A DNA stretch of 31,262 nt from positions 1-31,262 of the forward strand of contig CAKVBX010000016.1 of NCBI GenBank assembly GCA_934725685.1. Direction: 5' to 3'. The notes below the pieces were generated by a model, which was given only the letters and a program-made list of their open reading frames with translations, was not told where the DNA came from and searched no databases. Shown here piece by piece: positions 24,301-31,262 of this stretch. The position numbers were made by a program, and so were the translations under genes. Numbering within the stretch: the first letter of the stretch is position 1; every line of letters starts with the position of its first letter. The stretch comes from an uncultured Bacilli bacterium (lineage in GTDB: Bacteria > Bacillota_I > Bacilli_A > RFN20 > CAG-288).

Positions 24301-24314
24301 TGTAAAGGCTTACA
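24301..24314. promoter_or_regulatory. Second cre/LacI-type site
   Basis: TGTAAAGGCTTACA, read on the other strand, is TGTAAGCCTTTACA. It differs from the site at 24224 by one base, in the central CG. Centre-to-centre distance is 77 bases. Confidence 0.5.
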
Positions 24315-24383
24315 CTAACTATGCTTACCTATTTTATTCTTTCCTTGTCTTTGCTATCTTTTACAGGAAAGAGAGAATTTCCA

Positions 24384-26453
24384 ATGAACAACAAAAAGAC
24401 AAGAAGATTGAGTATCCTCACCTTAGCGCTCACCTCTTTGCTGATTGCTGGTTGTGACAGTAAACCCGATACGTCTGCTCCGGCTACTGACACGCCTGAC
24501 ACGTCGACTGCCCCGGAGACCATTTACACAGTTGCCGATGCCATGGACCTCGCTGCTCTTGCCGGCGAAAATTCTACGTCTTCCTATTGTGTCAAAGGCA
24601 TCATCAAGTCCTTCACCAATTACTACTATGGTCAGATTACCCTCACTGATGGTACCAACGACCTTCCTGTCTATGGAACCTATATGCTCGATGCCGAGGG
24701 AAAGACAGTCTATTTTAATGAGATGGACTATATCCCGGTCATCGGTGATACCCTCACTATCTATGGTGTCGTCAAGACTTATAAGGGAACTCCGGAAATG
24801 GGCAAGTCTGTTATCAAGAACATCAAAAAGACCCATGAAGAAGAAACCATCAATGAGGAAGGTTATGCTACCATGTCCATCGCTGAGAGCAGAAATGCTG
24901 CGGTCGGGACCAAGGTCAAGCTCACTGGTGTTGTCGCCCTCAAGACCTTCACCCAGAAGATGAACTACAACGGCTTCTATCTTATCGATAGCACTGGTTC
25001 CTTATTCATCTATGGCGGAAAGTCTACTTATCGTCTCCAGGAAGGCAATACGATCACCGTCATCGGTGAAATTGATCATTTCATCGCTTCCAACGAAATC
25101 TCTCTCGCTGAGAAGATCGGATATCAGGGCTCCATTCAGCTCACTAATACCTTCGTTGTCAAGAATGAAGGCGGAAAGAGCGAATTCGATAAATCCTGGG
25201 TCAAGGAGAGCACCATCAAGGAAATCCTCGACACCGATGTTAAGGAAAAGAACATCACGACCGATGTCTTCCATGTCAAATCCATTCTCCGTTCCAAGAA
25301 CGTCGACGGTATTCTCAACTTCTATTTCAATGATCTCGACGGACAGACCGGAAGTTATGTCTATTCCTCCAATACCTGCTCCGACTTCAAGTATCTGAGC
25401 GATTATGCCGATCAGGTTGTCGATGTCTATCTCTCCCCGATCAACTGCAAGTCCACCGCCAATGGTGCCATCTACCGTTTTGTTCCGTTAGCAATCGAAA
25501 AGGTTGAGAACTATCAGTATGATTCCGCTCTCGCCCCGAAGTTCGCAATTGATTATGTTGCCATGGATCAGTTCGATTCCGTCTATCTTGGCGATCCGAA
25601 TCTTGAAGTCATGACTTCCTATTCTCAGGAACTCATCGGCATCAAGGATGTCAAGCTCAGCTATGCTTCCGACAATACGGAAGTCGCCTACTTCGAGGAA
25701 AAAGAAGGAAAGACTTTCTTCCATGTCAACAGCGTCAGCGGAAAGACGGCCAATATCACAGTCACTGCCACCCTCGGTGATGCCACTGCGACGGGAACTA
25801 CAGCTATCAGCTATCTTGATGCCAGCGATGCCAAGACTATCAAGGAAGGCGTTGACGCAGAAGTCGACGCGGAAGTCAAGCTTCGCGGAGTCATCAGCGG
25901 CAAGATTCTCAATAAGCAGGGCTTCTATCTCACGGATGATACGGGAACCATCGCCGTCATCGTCAAGAACAGCGCCGATCTCGAAAACATCAACAACGGA
26001 TATGAAATCGTTGTTACGGGTGTCAGAACGATAAACGAAAAAGAAACCCAAATTTCTATCAAGGATGCGGAAGTCTTAGGTATTGTCTCCACCGGCAAGG
26101 TCTTCTCCAGAGAAAAGGTAATCGAGACCTCCATCGATGAGCTTACTTCCAACGAAATCAACGCCAGCATGACTGCCAATATCTATCAGCTTTCTGCTTA
26201 CGTCTTCAAGACCGATTCCAAATATCCACAGATTTATTTTTACGCCGATGAAGCGGCTTCGAAGACGGAAGGCGCCGGTTCTCTCCGTGTATATTCCGGC
26301 AGTTCCGGTCAGTATGCGTTCCTCGAACCGATGATCGGAAAACAGGTCACCATCGAACTTACCCTTTGCAACTGGAATGGAAAGGTATATCTCTGCTGCC
26401 CGTTGTCACTCAGCGACGGTACGACCATCGTCTACAATCAGCTTCATTACTGA
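24384..26453 (+). CDS. Lipoprotein with OB-fold-like and Ig-like domains
   Basis: The 689-residue protein has a signal peptide with lipobox IAGC (Cys24) and a Thr/Pro-rich linker. Two similar OB-fold-like units follow: one with 'YCVKGIIKSF...GQITLTDGTNDLPVYG...GDTLTIYGVV', about 45-145, and one with 'VKLTGVVALKTF...GFYLIDSTGSLFIYG...GNTITVIGEI', about 155-250. A further possible unit and an Ig/BIG-like beta segment (to about 485) come next. A clear third OB unit ('VKLRGVISGKIL...GFYLTDDTGTIAVIV...YEIVVTGV', about 500-565) precedes the C-terminal beta domain. OB repeats of this kind occur in cell-surface and nuclease-associated proteins. No catalytic domain is seen, so a carbohydrate or surface binding role is inferred. 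Start chosen at MNNKKTRR, where the signal peptide begins; a purine-rich GGAAAGAGAG lies upstream. Confidence 0.85.
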   Translation: MNNKKTRRLSILTLALTSLLIAGCDSKPDTSAPATDTPDTSTAPETIYTVADAMDLAALAGENSTSSYCVKGIIKSFTNYYYGQITLTDGTNDLPVYGTYMLDAEGKTVYFNEMDYIPVIGDTLTIYGVVKTYKGTPEMGKSVIKNIKKTHEEETINEEGYATMSIAESRNAAVGTKVKLTGVVALKTFTQKMNYNGFYLIDSTGSLFIYGGKSTYRLQEGNTITVIGEIDHFIASNEISLAEKIGYQGSIQLTNTFVVKNEGGKSEFDKSWVKESTIKEILDTDVKEKNITTDVFHVKSILRSKNVDGILNFYFNDLDGQTGSYVYSSNTCSDFKYLSDYADQVVDVYLSPINCKSTANGAIYRFVPLAIEKVENYQYDSALAPKFAIDYVAMDQFDSVYLGDPNLEVMTSYSQELIGIKDVKLSYASDNTEVAYFEEKEGKTFFHVNSVSGKTANITVTATLGDATATGTTAISYLDASDAKTIKEGVDAEVDAEVKLRGVISGKILNKQGFYLTDDTGTIAVIVKNSADLENINNGYEIVVTGVRTINEKETQISIKDAEVLGIVSTGKVFSREKVIETSIDELTSNEINASMTANIYQLSAYVFKTDSKYPQIYFYADEAASKTEGAGSLRVYSGSSGQYAFLEPMIGKQVTIELTLCNWNGKVYLCCPLSLSDGTTIVYNQLHY

Positions 26454-26470
26454 TTCTGAATTGTTTCTTC

Positions 26471-26500
26471 AAAAAGGGACTGCTTCGGCAGTCCCCTTTT
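26471..26500 (+). terminator. Terminator of the OB-fold lipoprotein gene
   Basis: GGGACTGC and GCAGTCCC pair around a TTCG loop and are followed by CTTTT, about 20 bases past the stop codon. Confidence 0.85.
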
Positions 26501-26508
26501 ATGTGCAC

Positions 26509-26553
26509 AAAAAAAGCGACAATGGAGGTTAGAGTTATATTGTCGCTTTTTTT
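26509..26553. terminator. Terminator between the two lipoprotein genes
   Basis: AAAAAAAGCGACAAT and ATTGTCGCTTTTTTT form a perfect 15-bp stem with a 15-base loop. It serves the minus-strand lipoprotein gene and can also back up the plus-strand terminator just before it. Confidence 0.88.
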
Positions 26554-26577
26554 GAAAATGGAAATAGATTATCGAGA

Positions 26578-27657
26578 TTAGCTGTTCTTCACTTCTTCAA
26601 ATTCCGCAGTTTTGACAGTCGGGAACTTCACATCACTTCCGCGGAGGAAGTCGAACTTGATACCGAACTTGACGGAGGTGGTACCGCTGAGACTATAGCT
26701 GTCTAGGCTGGTTCCGGCATTGGAGCTGAAGGAAGCACCGAGATCTGCTTCGATACCGAAGGAGACAAGACCGGTTTCCTTGAAGACGAGGGCGTAGGAG
26801 AGGGAGCATCCGGCATTGAAATCGAGATTGACGGAGGGGACGTTGGTTGTCGCATCATTCTCAGTTTCGCCTTCGAGTTCCTTTTCTCCGAATGTTCCGC
26901 TATAGGAGAATCCGTATTTGCCGTGATCCTTGAATTCACCGCCTTCCGGAAGGGAGGCGAAGAATTCTTCGTAATCCTTGTCGAAGTCTTCAATGTCGGA
27001 AGCATCGACTAACGGGAAGGAGTCATCCTTGAGTCCGAGGGCAATCTTGGCTTTGCCGGAAGAGGGGAGTGTATTTGCCGCTTCACCCAAGATACTGGAG
27101 ATTAAGGAAAAGACCTGCTTGTTAGAATAATCGATATAGAGGGCGTTCTGATAGAGATCGGCGGAAGCGGCATAGTTTCCGTCGAAGGTGTAACTCATCA
27201 AGGGACTGGTAGTATCCTCTATCTTCTCAGCCTGAGGCTGTGCCGGGTTGGTGTATTCGGCTTTGAATTCCCCTTTGATGTCGATTCCCATGGAGAGGGA
27301 AGCTCTCAGGTTGTCGGCTTTGTCTCCAGTAAGGCCTTCGATGCCGAAACTGATTTTTCCATTCTTGGCTTCGACATTGGATTTGATGCTGGCAATGGTC
27401 ATGGCACCCATCTTCATGCTGCCATCGATGGTTTCCGAGAAATGGGCATCATGGATGGAAAAACCGAAAGCGTCGCTGCCTTTGTCGTCCGGAGTGATTT
27501 CACTCTTGACGGCGGCTTTGAGCTTTGCTTTTCCGGTTTCGTTATCGACTACGGTTCCCTGAGAAGGGAGATCTGCTTCTTTTCCGACGTTGCTTCCGCA
27601 GGATGCAAGGAAGAGGGGAAGAAGCATAAGGCTGAATGTAATTTTATTTCTTTTCAT
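26578..27657 (-). CDS. Hypothetical lipoprotein
   Basis: The 359-residue protein has a short signal peptide with lipobox LASC (Cys20). The rest is Ser/Gly/Asp-rich with many short alternating stretches, suggesting a mostly beta structure (for example KISFGIEGLTGDKADNLRA and KYGFSYSGTFGEKELEGE). No cysteines remain in the core except one near residue 285, and no catalytic motif is visible. I recognise no family. Start chosen at MKRNKITF, where AGGAGG lies about 10 bases upstream; the ATG 7 codons earlier is itself upstream of that site. It is a single-gene unit with its own terminator. Confidence 0.82.
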   Translation of the reverse strand: MKRNKITFSLMLLPLFLASCGSNVGKEADLPSQGTVVDNETGKAKLKAAVKSEITPDDKGSDAFGFSIHDAHFSETIDGSMKMGAMTIASIKSNVEAKNGKISFGIEGLTGDKADNLRASLSMGIDIKGEFKAEYTNPAQPQAEKIEDTTSPLMSYTFDGNYAASADLYQNALYIDYSNKQVFSLISSILGEAANTLPSSGKAKIALGLKDDSFPLVDASDIEDFDKDYEEFFASLPEGGEFKDHGKYGFSYSGTFGEKELEGETENDATTNVPSVNLDFNAGCSLSYALVFKETGLVSFGIEADLGASFSSNAGTSLDSYSLSGTTSVKFGIKFDFLRGSDVKFPTVKTAEFEEVKNS

Positions 27658-27891
27658 TATTAAGATTCCTCCTGGCATTATTGTATATGCTAAAAATTGA
27701 TTTTCCTAATGTTTTTTTCGATAATGAACACAATTAATATGATAGTCGATAAATTCTATTCACTTTTTAGCACTTATTTAGCACATTCGGGAAAGTGGAT
27801 AGATACCACTTTAAAAATTTCTTAAAAATGGTTCTAATTTCTGCTAAAAAACCGCTAAAGAGAGTCTGCAGAATCCTGTTGTATTTTCTTT
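27658..27891. other. Intergenic region with repeated TTTAGC motif
   Basis: This AT-rich stretch upstream of the lipoprotein gene has no coding frame. The core TTTAGC occurs five times in either orientation: TTTTTAGC at 27689-27696 (minus) and 27764-27771, TTTAGC at 27777-27782, and on the minus strand at 27843-27850 and 27854-27859. An inverted repeat AAAGTGG-N7-CCACTTT lies at 27792-27812. A minus-strand TATACAAT near 27680 could be a -10 box. Confidence 0.5.
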
Positions 27892-27922
27892 AAAAATCCC
27901 CTTGCCTTGTGGGGCAAGGGGA
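27892..27922 (-). terminator. Terminator of the YtrA-type ABC operon
   Basis: On the minus strand CCCCTTGCC and GGCAAGGGG form a 9-bp stem with a 6-base loop and are followed by ATTTTT, just past the gntR stop codon. Confidence 0.9.
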
Positions 27923-27927
27923 CTTTA

Positions 27928-28302
27928 TCATAATTCATTATTCTTCTCGTTGAGTATGGTGCGGATTTCTTCTTCACTGATTCCGAGGCTTTTCAGATAG
28001 GTAATCTGTTTTGTGATGCTTTCTTCAGCAATCTTTCTCCGGATGAGGCTGACTTGTTTCTCACTCATCGGGGAAACATAGAAACCTTTTCCTGGAAAGG
28101 AGTAGATGAACCCATCTCCTTCGAGTTCCTCATAGGCACTCTTGACTGTGATGACGGATACATGGAGATCGACAGCGAGCTGCCGGATGGAGGGAAGAGG
28201 GCTGTCTTCTTTGAGTTTTCTGTTCAGGATCTGAGCACGGATGCTGTCCTCAATCTGTCGGTAGATTGGATTCTCGGACTGTGGGGTGATGAGGATATCC
28301 AT
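27928..28302 (-). CDS. GntR-family (YtrA-type) transcriptional regulator
   Basis: The 124-residue protein consists of a GntR winged helix (PIYRQIEDSIRAQILNRKLKEDSPLPSIRQLAVDLHVSVITVKSAYEELEGDGFIYSFPGKGFYV, about 12-76) and a short helical tail without the large effector domain of other GntR proteins. That is the YtrA subfamily, small repressors encoded with ABC exporters that often respond to cell-wall or antibiotic stress. It starts three bases after the permease stop with no strong binding site, so its translation is probably coupled. It is the last gene of the ABC operon and likely represses it. Confidence 0.92.
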   Translation of the reverse strand: MDILITPQSENPIYRQIEDSIRAQILNRKLKEDSPLPSIRQLAVDLHVSVITVKSAYEELEGDGFIYSFPGKGFYVSPMSEKQVSLIRRKIAEESITKQITYLKSLGISEEEIRTILNEKNNEL

Positions 28303-28305
28303 GCT

Positions 28306-28956
28306 TCAGAAGTCTTTCTTTTTCAGTTCTTTGCAGCTTACTTTGTAGGCGACATAGTTGAATACGATGAAGAGAAGAAGGCCCAAGAAGAAATAGAGAT
28401 ATTGGTAGAAGAGGTCTCCACCATAATCTAAGGAGGGACCGATGATGGGGATATAGGCTAGGATGACACCAAAGAAGGTAAAGGCCACAAAGGCAACAAT
28501 GAGAGAGACGATATAGGCGAAGTGCCGCTTCGGTGCCGTGTGAAAATACATCGTGAGAAGGATGACGTTGTAGAGCCCATAGACTAGGAAAGTGAATCCG
28601 TAGACGGAGAGGATGCTGTCGATTCCCGGATTGGTAGGAAGGAAACTATCTTTGAAGAGCATGTTTCTTGTAATCAACAGGGGGAGGGAGAGAAGCAGGA
28701 AAGCGAGCTCGAAGAAGAGGATGAAATTGAGTTTGGCGCGGACATAGTCTTTCTTTCGGATGGGGAGGAGGGAGCAGAACAAGAGATCGTTGTTCTCGCT
28801 GATGGAGGAGAGGAAGATGTTGATGCTGACGGTCAGCGGGAAAAAGAAGACGACTGCAATCGGATAATTCGGAATAAAGAGCAGGGTAACGAAGAGAAAA
28901 CTCAGATAGCAGGCCGGATGAAGGAACCGGAATTCTTTTTTCAGCAGTGCTTTCAT
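28306..28956 (-). CDS. ABC-2 type transporter permease
   Basis: The 216-residue integral membrane protein has six predicted hydrophobic segments, near 17-31, 34-48, 79-95, 115-137, 147-170 and 184-206, with a charged KKEFRFLHP start and a lysine-rich tail. The spacing and the 'SISENNDLLFCSLLPIRKKDYVRAK' loop match small ABC-2 permeases of GntR-linked exporters. The start codon overlaps the ATPase stop by four bases. Substrate unknown. Confidence 0.85.
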   Translation of the reverse strand: MKALLKKEFRFLHPACYLSFLFVTLLFIPNYPIAVVFFFPLTVSINIFLSSISENNDLLFCSLLPIRKKDYVRAKLNFILFFELAFLLLSLPLLITRNMLFKDSFLPTNPGIDSILSVYGFTFLVYGLYNVILLTMYFHTAPKRHFAYIVSLIVAFVAFTFFGVILAYIPIIGPSLDYGGDLFYQYLYFFLGLLLFIVFNYVAYKVSCKELKKKDF

Positions 28957-29810
28957 AAGGCAAGTCCCCTTTCTGTGAAAATCATGATGGTTTCGATGTT
29001 GGCTTCCAGGACCATGATGGTACTCGGAATCTTCGCCAGATTCTCTTTCCTGATGAGGGCTTCGATGCAGACGGGGGATTTTCTCCGGCCGATCAGATAC
29101 TCTTCCGGAATGGACGCTTCCTCTTCCTTGGTGTATTTGATGAGACGGTAATCGTCGATGAACTTTTCCTTCTCTTCGGATTTTACGATCTTTCCGTCTT
29201 TGATATAGGTGATGTAGTCGGCGATGGCTTCCAGATCGGAGATAATTTGGGTGGAGAAAAGGATGGAATGCTCTCCGTCCTTGATGAATTCCTGGAATTC
29301 GGTCAGAATTTCATCCCGGGAAAACGGATCGAGACCGGAGGTCGGCTCATCCAAGAGGAGGAGTTTGGCATTGTGAGACATCGCCAGGGTGAGGAGATAC
29401 TTCGTTTTCATGCCGTTGGAAAGCTCCTTGAACCGCTTCTCCGGATCCAAGGAGAACTTATGCAGCAAGGATTGATAACGCGTCTCATCGAAGTGTCGAT
29501 AGAAATCCTTGATGGCAATGGTGATTTCTCTGAGTCGGAAGTTCGGATAGATATCCATACCGCCTAACATCAGGGAGATATCCTGCTTGAGTTCTGTTTC
29601 GTTGTAATCCGAAAGTTTTTTTCCGAAGACGTTGATTTCTCCGGCATCGAAATGAATCAGCTGATAGATGGATTTGATGGTCGTTGTTTTTCCGGCACCG
29701 TTTTTGCCGATGAATCCCATGATATAACCGGGCTTCAGGGAGAAGGAGACATGGTCAAGTGTGAAACCGGGATAGTTTTTGCATAGGTCTTTGACTTCTA
29801 GAATTTCCAT
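28953..29810 (-). CDS. ABC transporter ATPase of the YtrA-linked exporter
   Basis: The 285-residue ATPase has Walker A GKNGAGKTT, signature ELSNGMKTK, Walker B LLLLDEP and D-loop SGLDPFS; the H-loop position reads STQIISD, with Gln in place of His. Length and the NGMK signature fit the YtrB/BcrA-type group. The start MEILEVKD has AGAGGTG upstream; the frame continues open upstream through the divergent rlmB region, which is not coding on this strand. It is the first gene of a three-gene operon. Confidence 0.92.
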   Translation of the reverse strand: MEILEVKDLCKNYPGFTLDHVSFSLKPGYIMGFIGKNGAGKTTTIKSIYQLIHFDAGEINVFGKKLSDYNETELKQDISLMLGGMDIYPNFRLREITIAIKDFYRHFDETRYQSLLHKFSLDPEKRFKELSNGMKTKYLLTLAMSHNAKLLLLDEPTSGLDPFSRDEILTEFQEFIKDGEHSILFSTQIISDLEAIADYITYIKDGKIVKSEEKEKFIDDYRLIKYTKEEEASIPEEYLIGRRKSPVCIEALIRKENLAKIPSTIMVLEANIETIMIFTERGLAL

Positions 29811-29821
29811 TGTAACACCTC

Positions 29822-29860
29822 TGTATATATTCAGTATACACAGTTGAAGGCTCCTGTCAA
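29822..29860 (-). promoter_or_regulatory. Promoter and operator of the YtrA-type ABC operon
   Basis: On the minus strand a perfect TTGACA (29855-29860) and TATACT (29833-29838) are 16 bases apart. An inverted repeat TGTATA-N7-TATACA (29822-29840) covers the -10 box and start point and fits a binding site for the GntR repressor at the end of this operon. Confidence 0.75.
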
Positions 29861-29966
29861 TCTCTTTTCTTCTTTTCGGTTCTTTCCTCCTTCGGGAAGC
29901 AAGATTTCTTTGCTCTTTTTCCTTGTATGGCTTATAGTTTATATATTGCTCAGTGAGGTGCTTATT

Positions 29967-30704
29967 ATGGATGAGAATATTGTCTTCGGTAAGATTCCGG
30001 TCAAAAATGCAATTGTCGGAAACAGAAAGCCTGTCCGTGTTTTTCTGAATGCGGCTCATCCCGATCCGGAACTGATTTCTCTTGCCAAGAAGAATTCTCT
30101 TCCGGTCAAGCTTGTTTCCCAAGAGGAACTCAACCGCCTTTCCGGAAACAGAAATCATCAGGGCGTCCTTTGTACGCTTCCCTGTTTTGCGTTCACTCCT
30201 CTTGAGAAGCTCCTCTCCTTCGTAAAGGACAAATCAGATTCCACCATCATCATGCTTGACGGCATCGAGGATCCAGTCAATTTCGGCTCCATCATCCGTA
30301 CCTCCACCGGTTTCAATGTCGATGGCATCATCATCGGAAAGAACCGTCAGGTCCAGGTGACCGGCACTGTCTCCAAAGTCGCCACCGGCGGAGAGGAAAT
30401 CATTCCAATCTGTCAGGTTACCAATCTTTCCCAGACGTTGGAAAAGCTGAAGAAAGAAGGGTATTGGGTGGTCGCATCGGCTGGAGAAGGCAAGGATGTC
30501 TATGACCGCATCAATTATTCCGGAAAGATTGTTCTTGTCATCGGAAGCGAAGGATTCGGTGTCAGCAAACTTGTACGGGAACACTCCGACTTCATCGCTT
30601 CGATTCCGCTTGAAGGCAAGGTCAAGGCACTCAATGCCGCCATCGCCTGCGCTGTTTTTGTCGCACAGATTGATTCCTACAGAAGAAATAATAAGAAAAA
30701 ATAA
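29967..30704 (+). CDS. rlmB: 23S rRNA 2'-O-ribose methyltransferase, TrmH/RlmB family
   Basis: The 245-residue SpoU-class methyltransferase has an N-terminal substrate-binding domain (VFGKIPVKNAI to NRNHQGVLC, about 5-70) and a knotted SAM-binding domain. The three motifs are LDGIEDPVNFGSIIRTS (motif 1), VIGSEGFGVSKLVREHSD (motif 2) and IPLEGKVKALNAAIACAVF (motif 3); the last usually reads IPMxGxVxSLNVSxA, so Ser is replaced by Ala here. The RNHQGV segment is typical of RlmB, which methylates G2251 in the 23S P-loop. The start MDENIVFGK has GAGGTG 6 bases upstream; the longer frame upstream is a hydrophobic artefact. Confidence 0.92.
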   Translation: MDENIVFGKIPVKNAIVGNRKPVRVFLNAAHPDPELISLAKKNSLPVKLVSQEELNRLSGNRNHQGVLCTLPCFAFTPLEKLLSFVKDKSDSTIIMLDGIEDPVNFGSIIRTSTGFNVDGIIIGKNRQVQVTGTVSKVATGGEEIIPICQVTNLSQTLEKLKKEGYWVVASAGEGKDVYDRINYSGKIVLVIGSEGFGVSKLVREHSDFIASIPLEGKVKALNAAIACAVFVAQIDSYRRNNKKK

Positions 30705-30749
30705 AGTTTCCTTCGAACATTTTCACTCTCTCCGATGTATGTATATATA

Positions 30750-30800
30750 GCCACCACACAGAATACGTGTCCAATAGCGTAAAGATAGAAGGAGGGTGGC
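30750..30800 (+). promoter_or_regulatory. Possible leader hairpin covering the ribosome binding site
   Basis: GCCACC (30750-30755) can pair with GGTGGC (30795-30800), which overlaps the GGAGGG ribosome binding site (30791-30796) of the following gene. A weak promoter may lie just upstream (TATATA near 30743). Translational control is speculative. Confidence 0.25.
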
Positions 30801-30804
30801 ACGG

Positions 30805-31262
30805 ATGCACTCCAAAAACAAGAGTATTGAAAATGTTGTATTGTCTGCCGAGATGATCAAATGTTTTAACGAGGCGTGTGAGAAGATGAGCGTCTCGGAA
30901 CATGATTTTCCTGTGTCCGATCTTGATTATGAGGCTTATTCGCTCTCAGAAGTCGCAGTGATGGCAAAAAAGGATTCGGTGGCGATGGATGAGTTCCTTC
31001 ACCGGGTCGATCCGGTCCTTGTCCGATATGGGAAATATATCTGTGATTTCAAGCAGTTCGTGGATTTCTCTGAAATCCTTTCTGTGCTGCAGAAAGCCGC
31101 ATGTAAGGTCGTTGAAGTCTATGACCCGACGCTCGGTTATCCGGTTGATAATCTTCTAAGGAAGAATCTCAAATCCTATTTTCACTGGTACCTGAAGAAC
31201 CAAAACGAGCCTTTAATGAGCTTCCATCAGTTATCGAAAAAGCCCTATACTATGGGAATAAT
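30805..31262 (+). CDS. Sigma-70-like protein, partial (cut by window end)
   Basis: An open frame of 152 codons runs off the window. The ATG has GGAGGG 8 bases upstream. Residues about 47-78 (SLSEVAVMAKKDSVAMDEFLHRVDPVLVRYG) resemble the first helix pair of sigma factor region 2, normally 'ELVxxAxxGDxxAxxxLixxyxPlv'. Residues about 90-131 (EILSVLQKAACKVVEVYDPTLGYPVDNLLRKNLKSYFHWYL) resemble region 2.2-2.4, normally 'LxxaaxiGLleAixxFDpxxGxxFxtYaxxxIrxxi'. In many Firmicutes the gene after rlmB is sigH (or yacP then sigH), which supports the call. The sequence is clearly diverged and an N-terminal extension of about 45 residues is unusual, so a helix-turn-helix protein of another kind is possible. 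Confidence 0.55.
   Translation, partial: MHSKNKSIENVVLSAEMIKCFNEACEKMSVSEHDFPVSDLDYEAYSLSEVAVMAKKDSVAMDEFLHRVDPVLVRYGKYICDFKQFVDFSEILSVLQKAACKVVEVYDPTLGYPVDNLLRKNLKSYFHWYLKNQNEPLMSFHQLSKKPYTMGI

Larger units (their letters stand above)
24151..24383. other. AT-rich upstream region of the OB-fold lipoprotein gene
   Basis: The 233 bases carry two LacI/CcpA-type sites (listed separately) and a CACTCA / TGAGTG inverted repeat (24241-24246 and 24268-24273). A possible promoter is TTTACA (24232-24237) with TACATA (24256-24261), but the 18-base spacing and weak boxes leave this uncertain. No terminator for the upstream gene is clear. Confidence 0.5.

Noticed and set aside
29844..29966. Upstream in-frame extension of rlmB with a hydrophobic segment (apparent membrane anchor)
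   Set aside because: The extension covers the promoter/operator region of the divergent ABC operon. A good ribosome binding site precedes the ATG at 29967, where RlmB homologues begin.
1..31262. Alternative genetic code (TGA as Trp), considered because of the Mollicutes-like gene content
   Set aside because: TGA ends nrdG, cbp and the dehydrogenase at the expected protein ends, and Trp is encoded by TGG within conserved motifs.
1..31262. CRISPR array, insertion sequence, prophage or integrase
   Set aside because: No regularly spaced direct repeats, terminal inverted repeats or transposase/integrase motifs were found. The repeats seen are promoter-proximal palindromes or terminators.

Overview
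The window reads as chromosomal sequence from a low-to-mid GC Gram-positive bacterium (Bacillota). The gut-type Erysipelotrichia/Mollicutes-related Bacilli are my best guess. Reasons: strong AGGAGG ribosome binding sites, several lipobox lipoproteins, a class III (strictly anaerobic) ribonucleotide reductase, an EFR1-type flavodoxin/ferredoxin protein, an encoded tRNA CCA end, and rlmB followed by a sigma-like gene. TGA is used as a stop (nrdG, the cellobiose phosphorylase, the hydroxyacyl-CoA dehydrogenase), so the code is standard and not the mycoplasma code. I see no transposase, phage gene, CRISPR array or rRNA.

Layout. 1-2.2 kb: terminator of an off-window plus-strand gene, then a minus-strand repeat lipoprotein. 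2.2-5.2 kb: nrdG-nrdD operon (minus), with NrdD carrying a C-terminal glutaredoxin-like domain. 5.5-7.3 kb: translationally coupled SDR oxidoreductase and EFR1 ferredoxin (minus). 7.6-8.7 kb: tRNA-Arg(TCG) behind a MmcQ/YjbR-like protein with a C-terminal EVE/PUA-like region. 8.8-17.4 kb: a beta-glucoside (probably cellobiose/cellodextrin) island. It has a LacI-family regulator (plus), a minus-strand operon cbp - ABC ATPase - MalF-type - MalG-type permease, and a divergent plus-strand solute-binding lipoprotein. The divergent control region holds at least five copies of a LacI-type operator, and one more copy lies in the leader of the lacI gene. In the pathway, the lipoprotein captures the sugar, the ABC complex imports it, and the GH94 enzyme phosphorolyses it to glucose-1-phosphate plus glucose.

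17.5-18.5 kb: a 3-hydroxyacyl-CoA dehydrogenase-like gene. 18.5-23.5 kb: a TetR regulator divergent from a three-gene ABC exporter (two ATPases and one permease with a very large extracytoplasmic domain), with a perfect 11-9-11 inverted repeat between them. 23.6-24.2 kb: an unrecognised 189-residue protein. 24.2-26.5 kb: a lipoprotein with OB-fold-like repeats whose upstream region carries two cre/LacI-type sites. 26.5-27.7 kb: a second unrecognised lipoprotein (minus). 27.9-29.8 kb: an ABC exporter with a YtrA-type GntR repressor (minus). 30-31.3 kb: rlmB, then the start of a gene whose product looks like a divergent sigma-70-family protein, cut by the window end.

Most transcription units have recognisable sigma-A-type promoters and/or intrinsic terminators, listed below. 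Every family assignment comes from reading motifs in the sequence; no database search was run.
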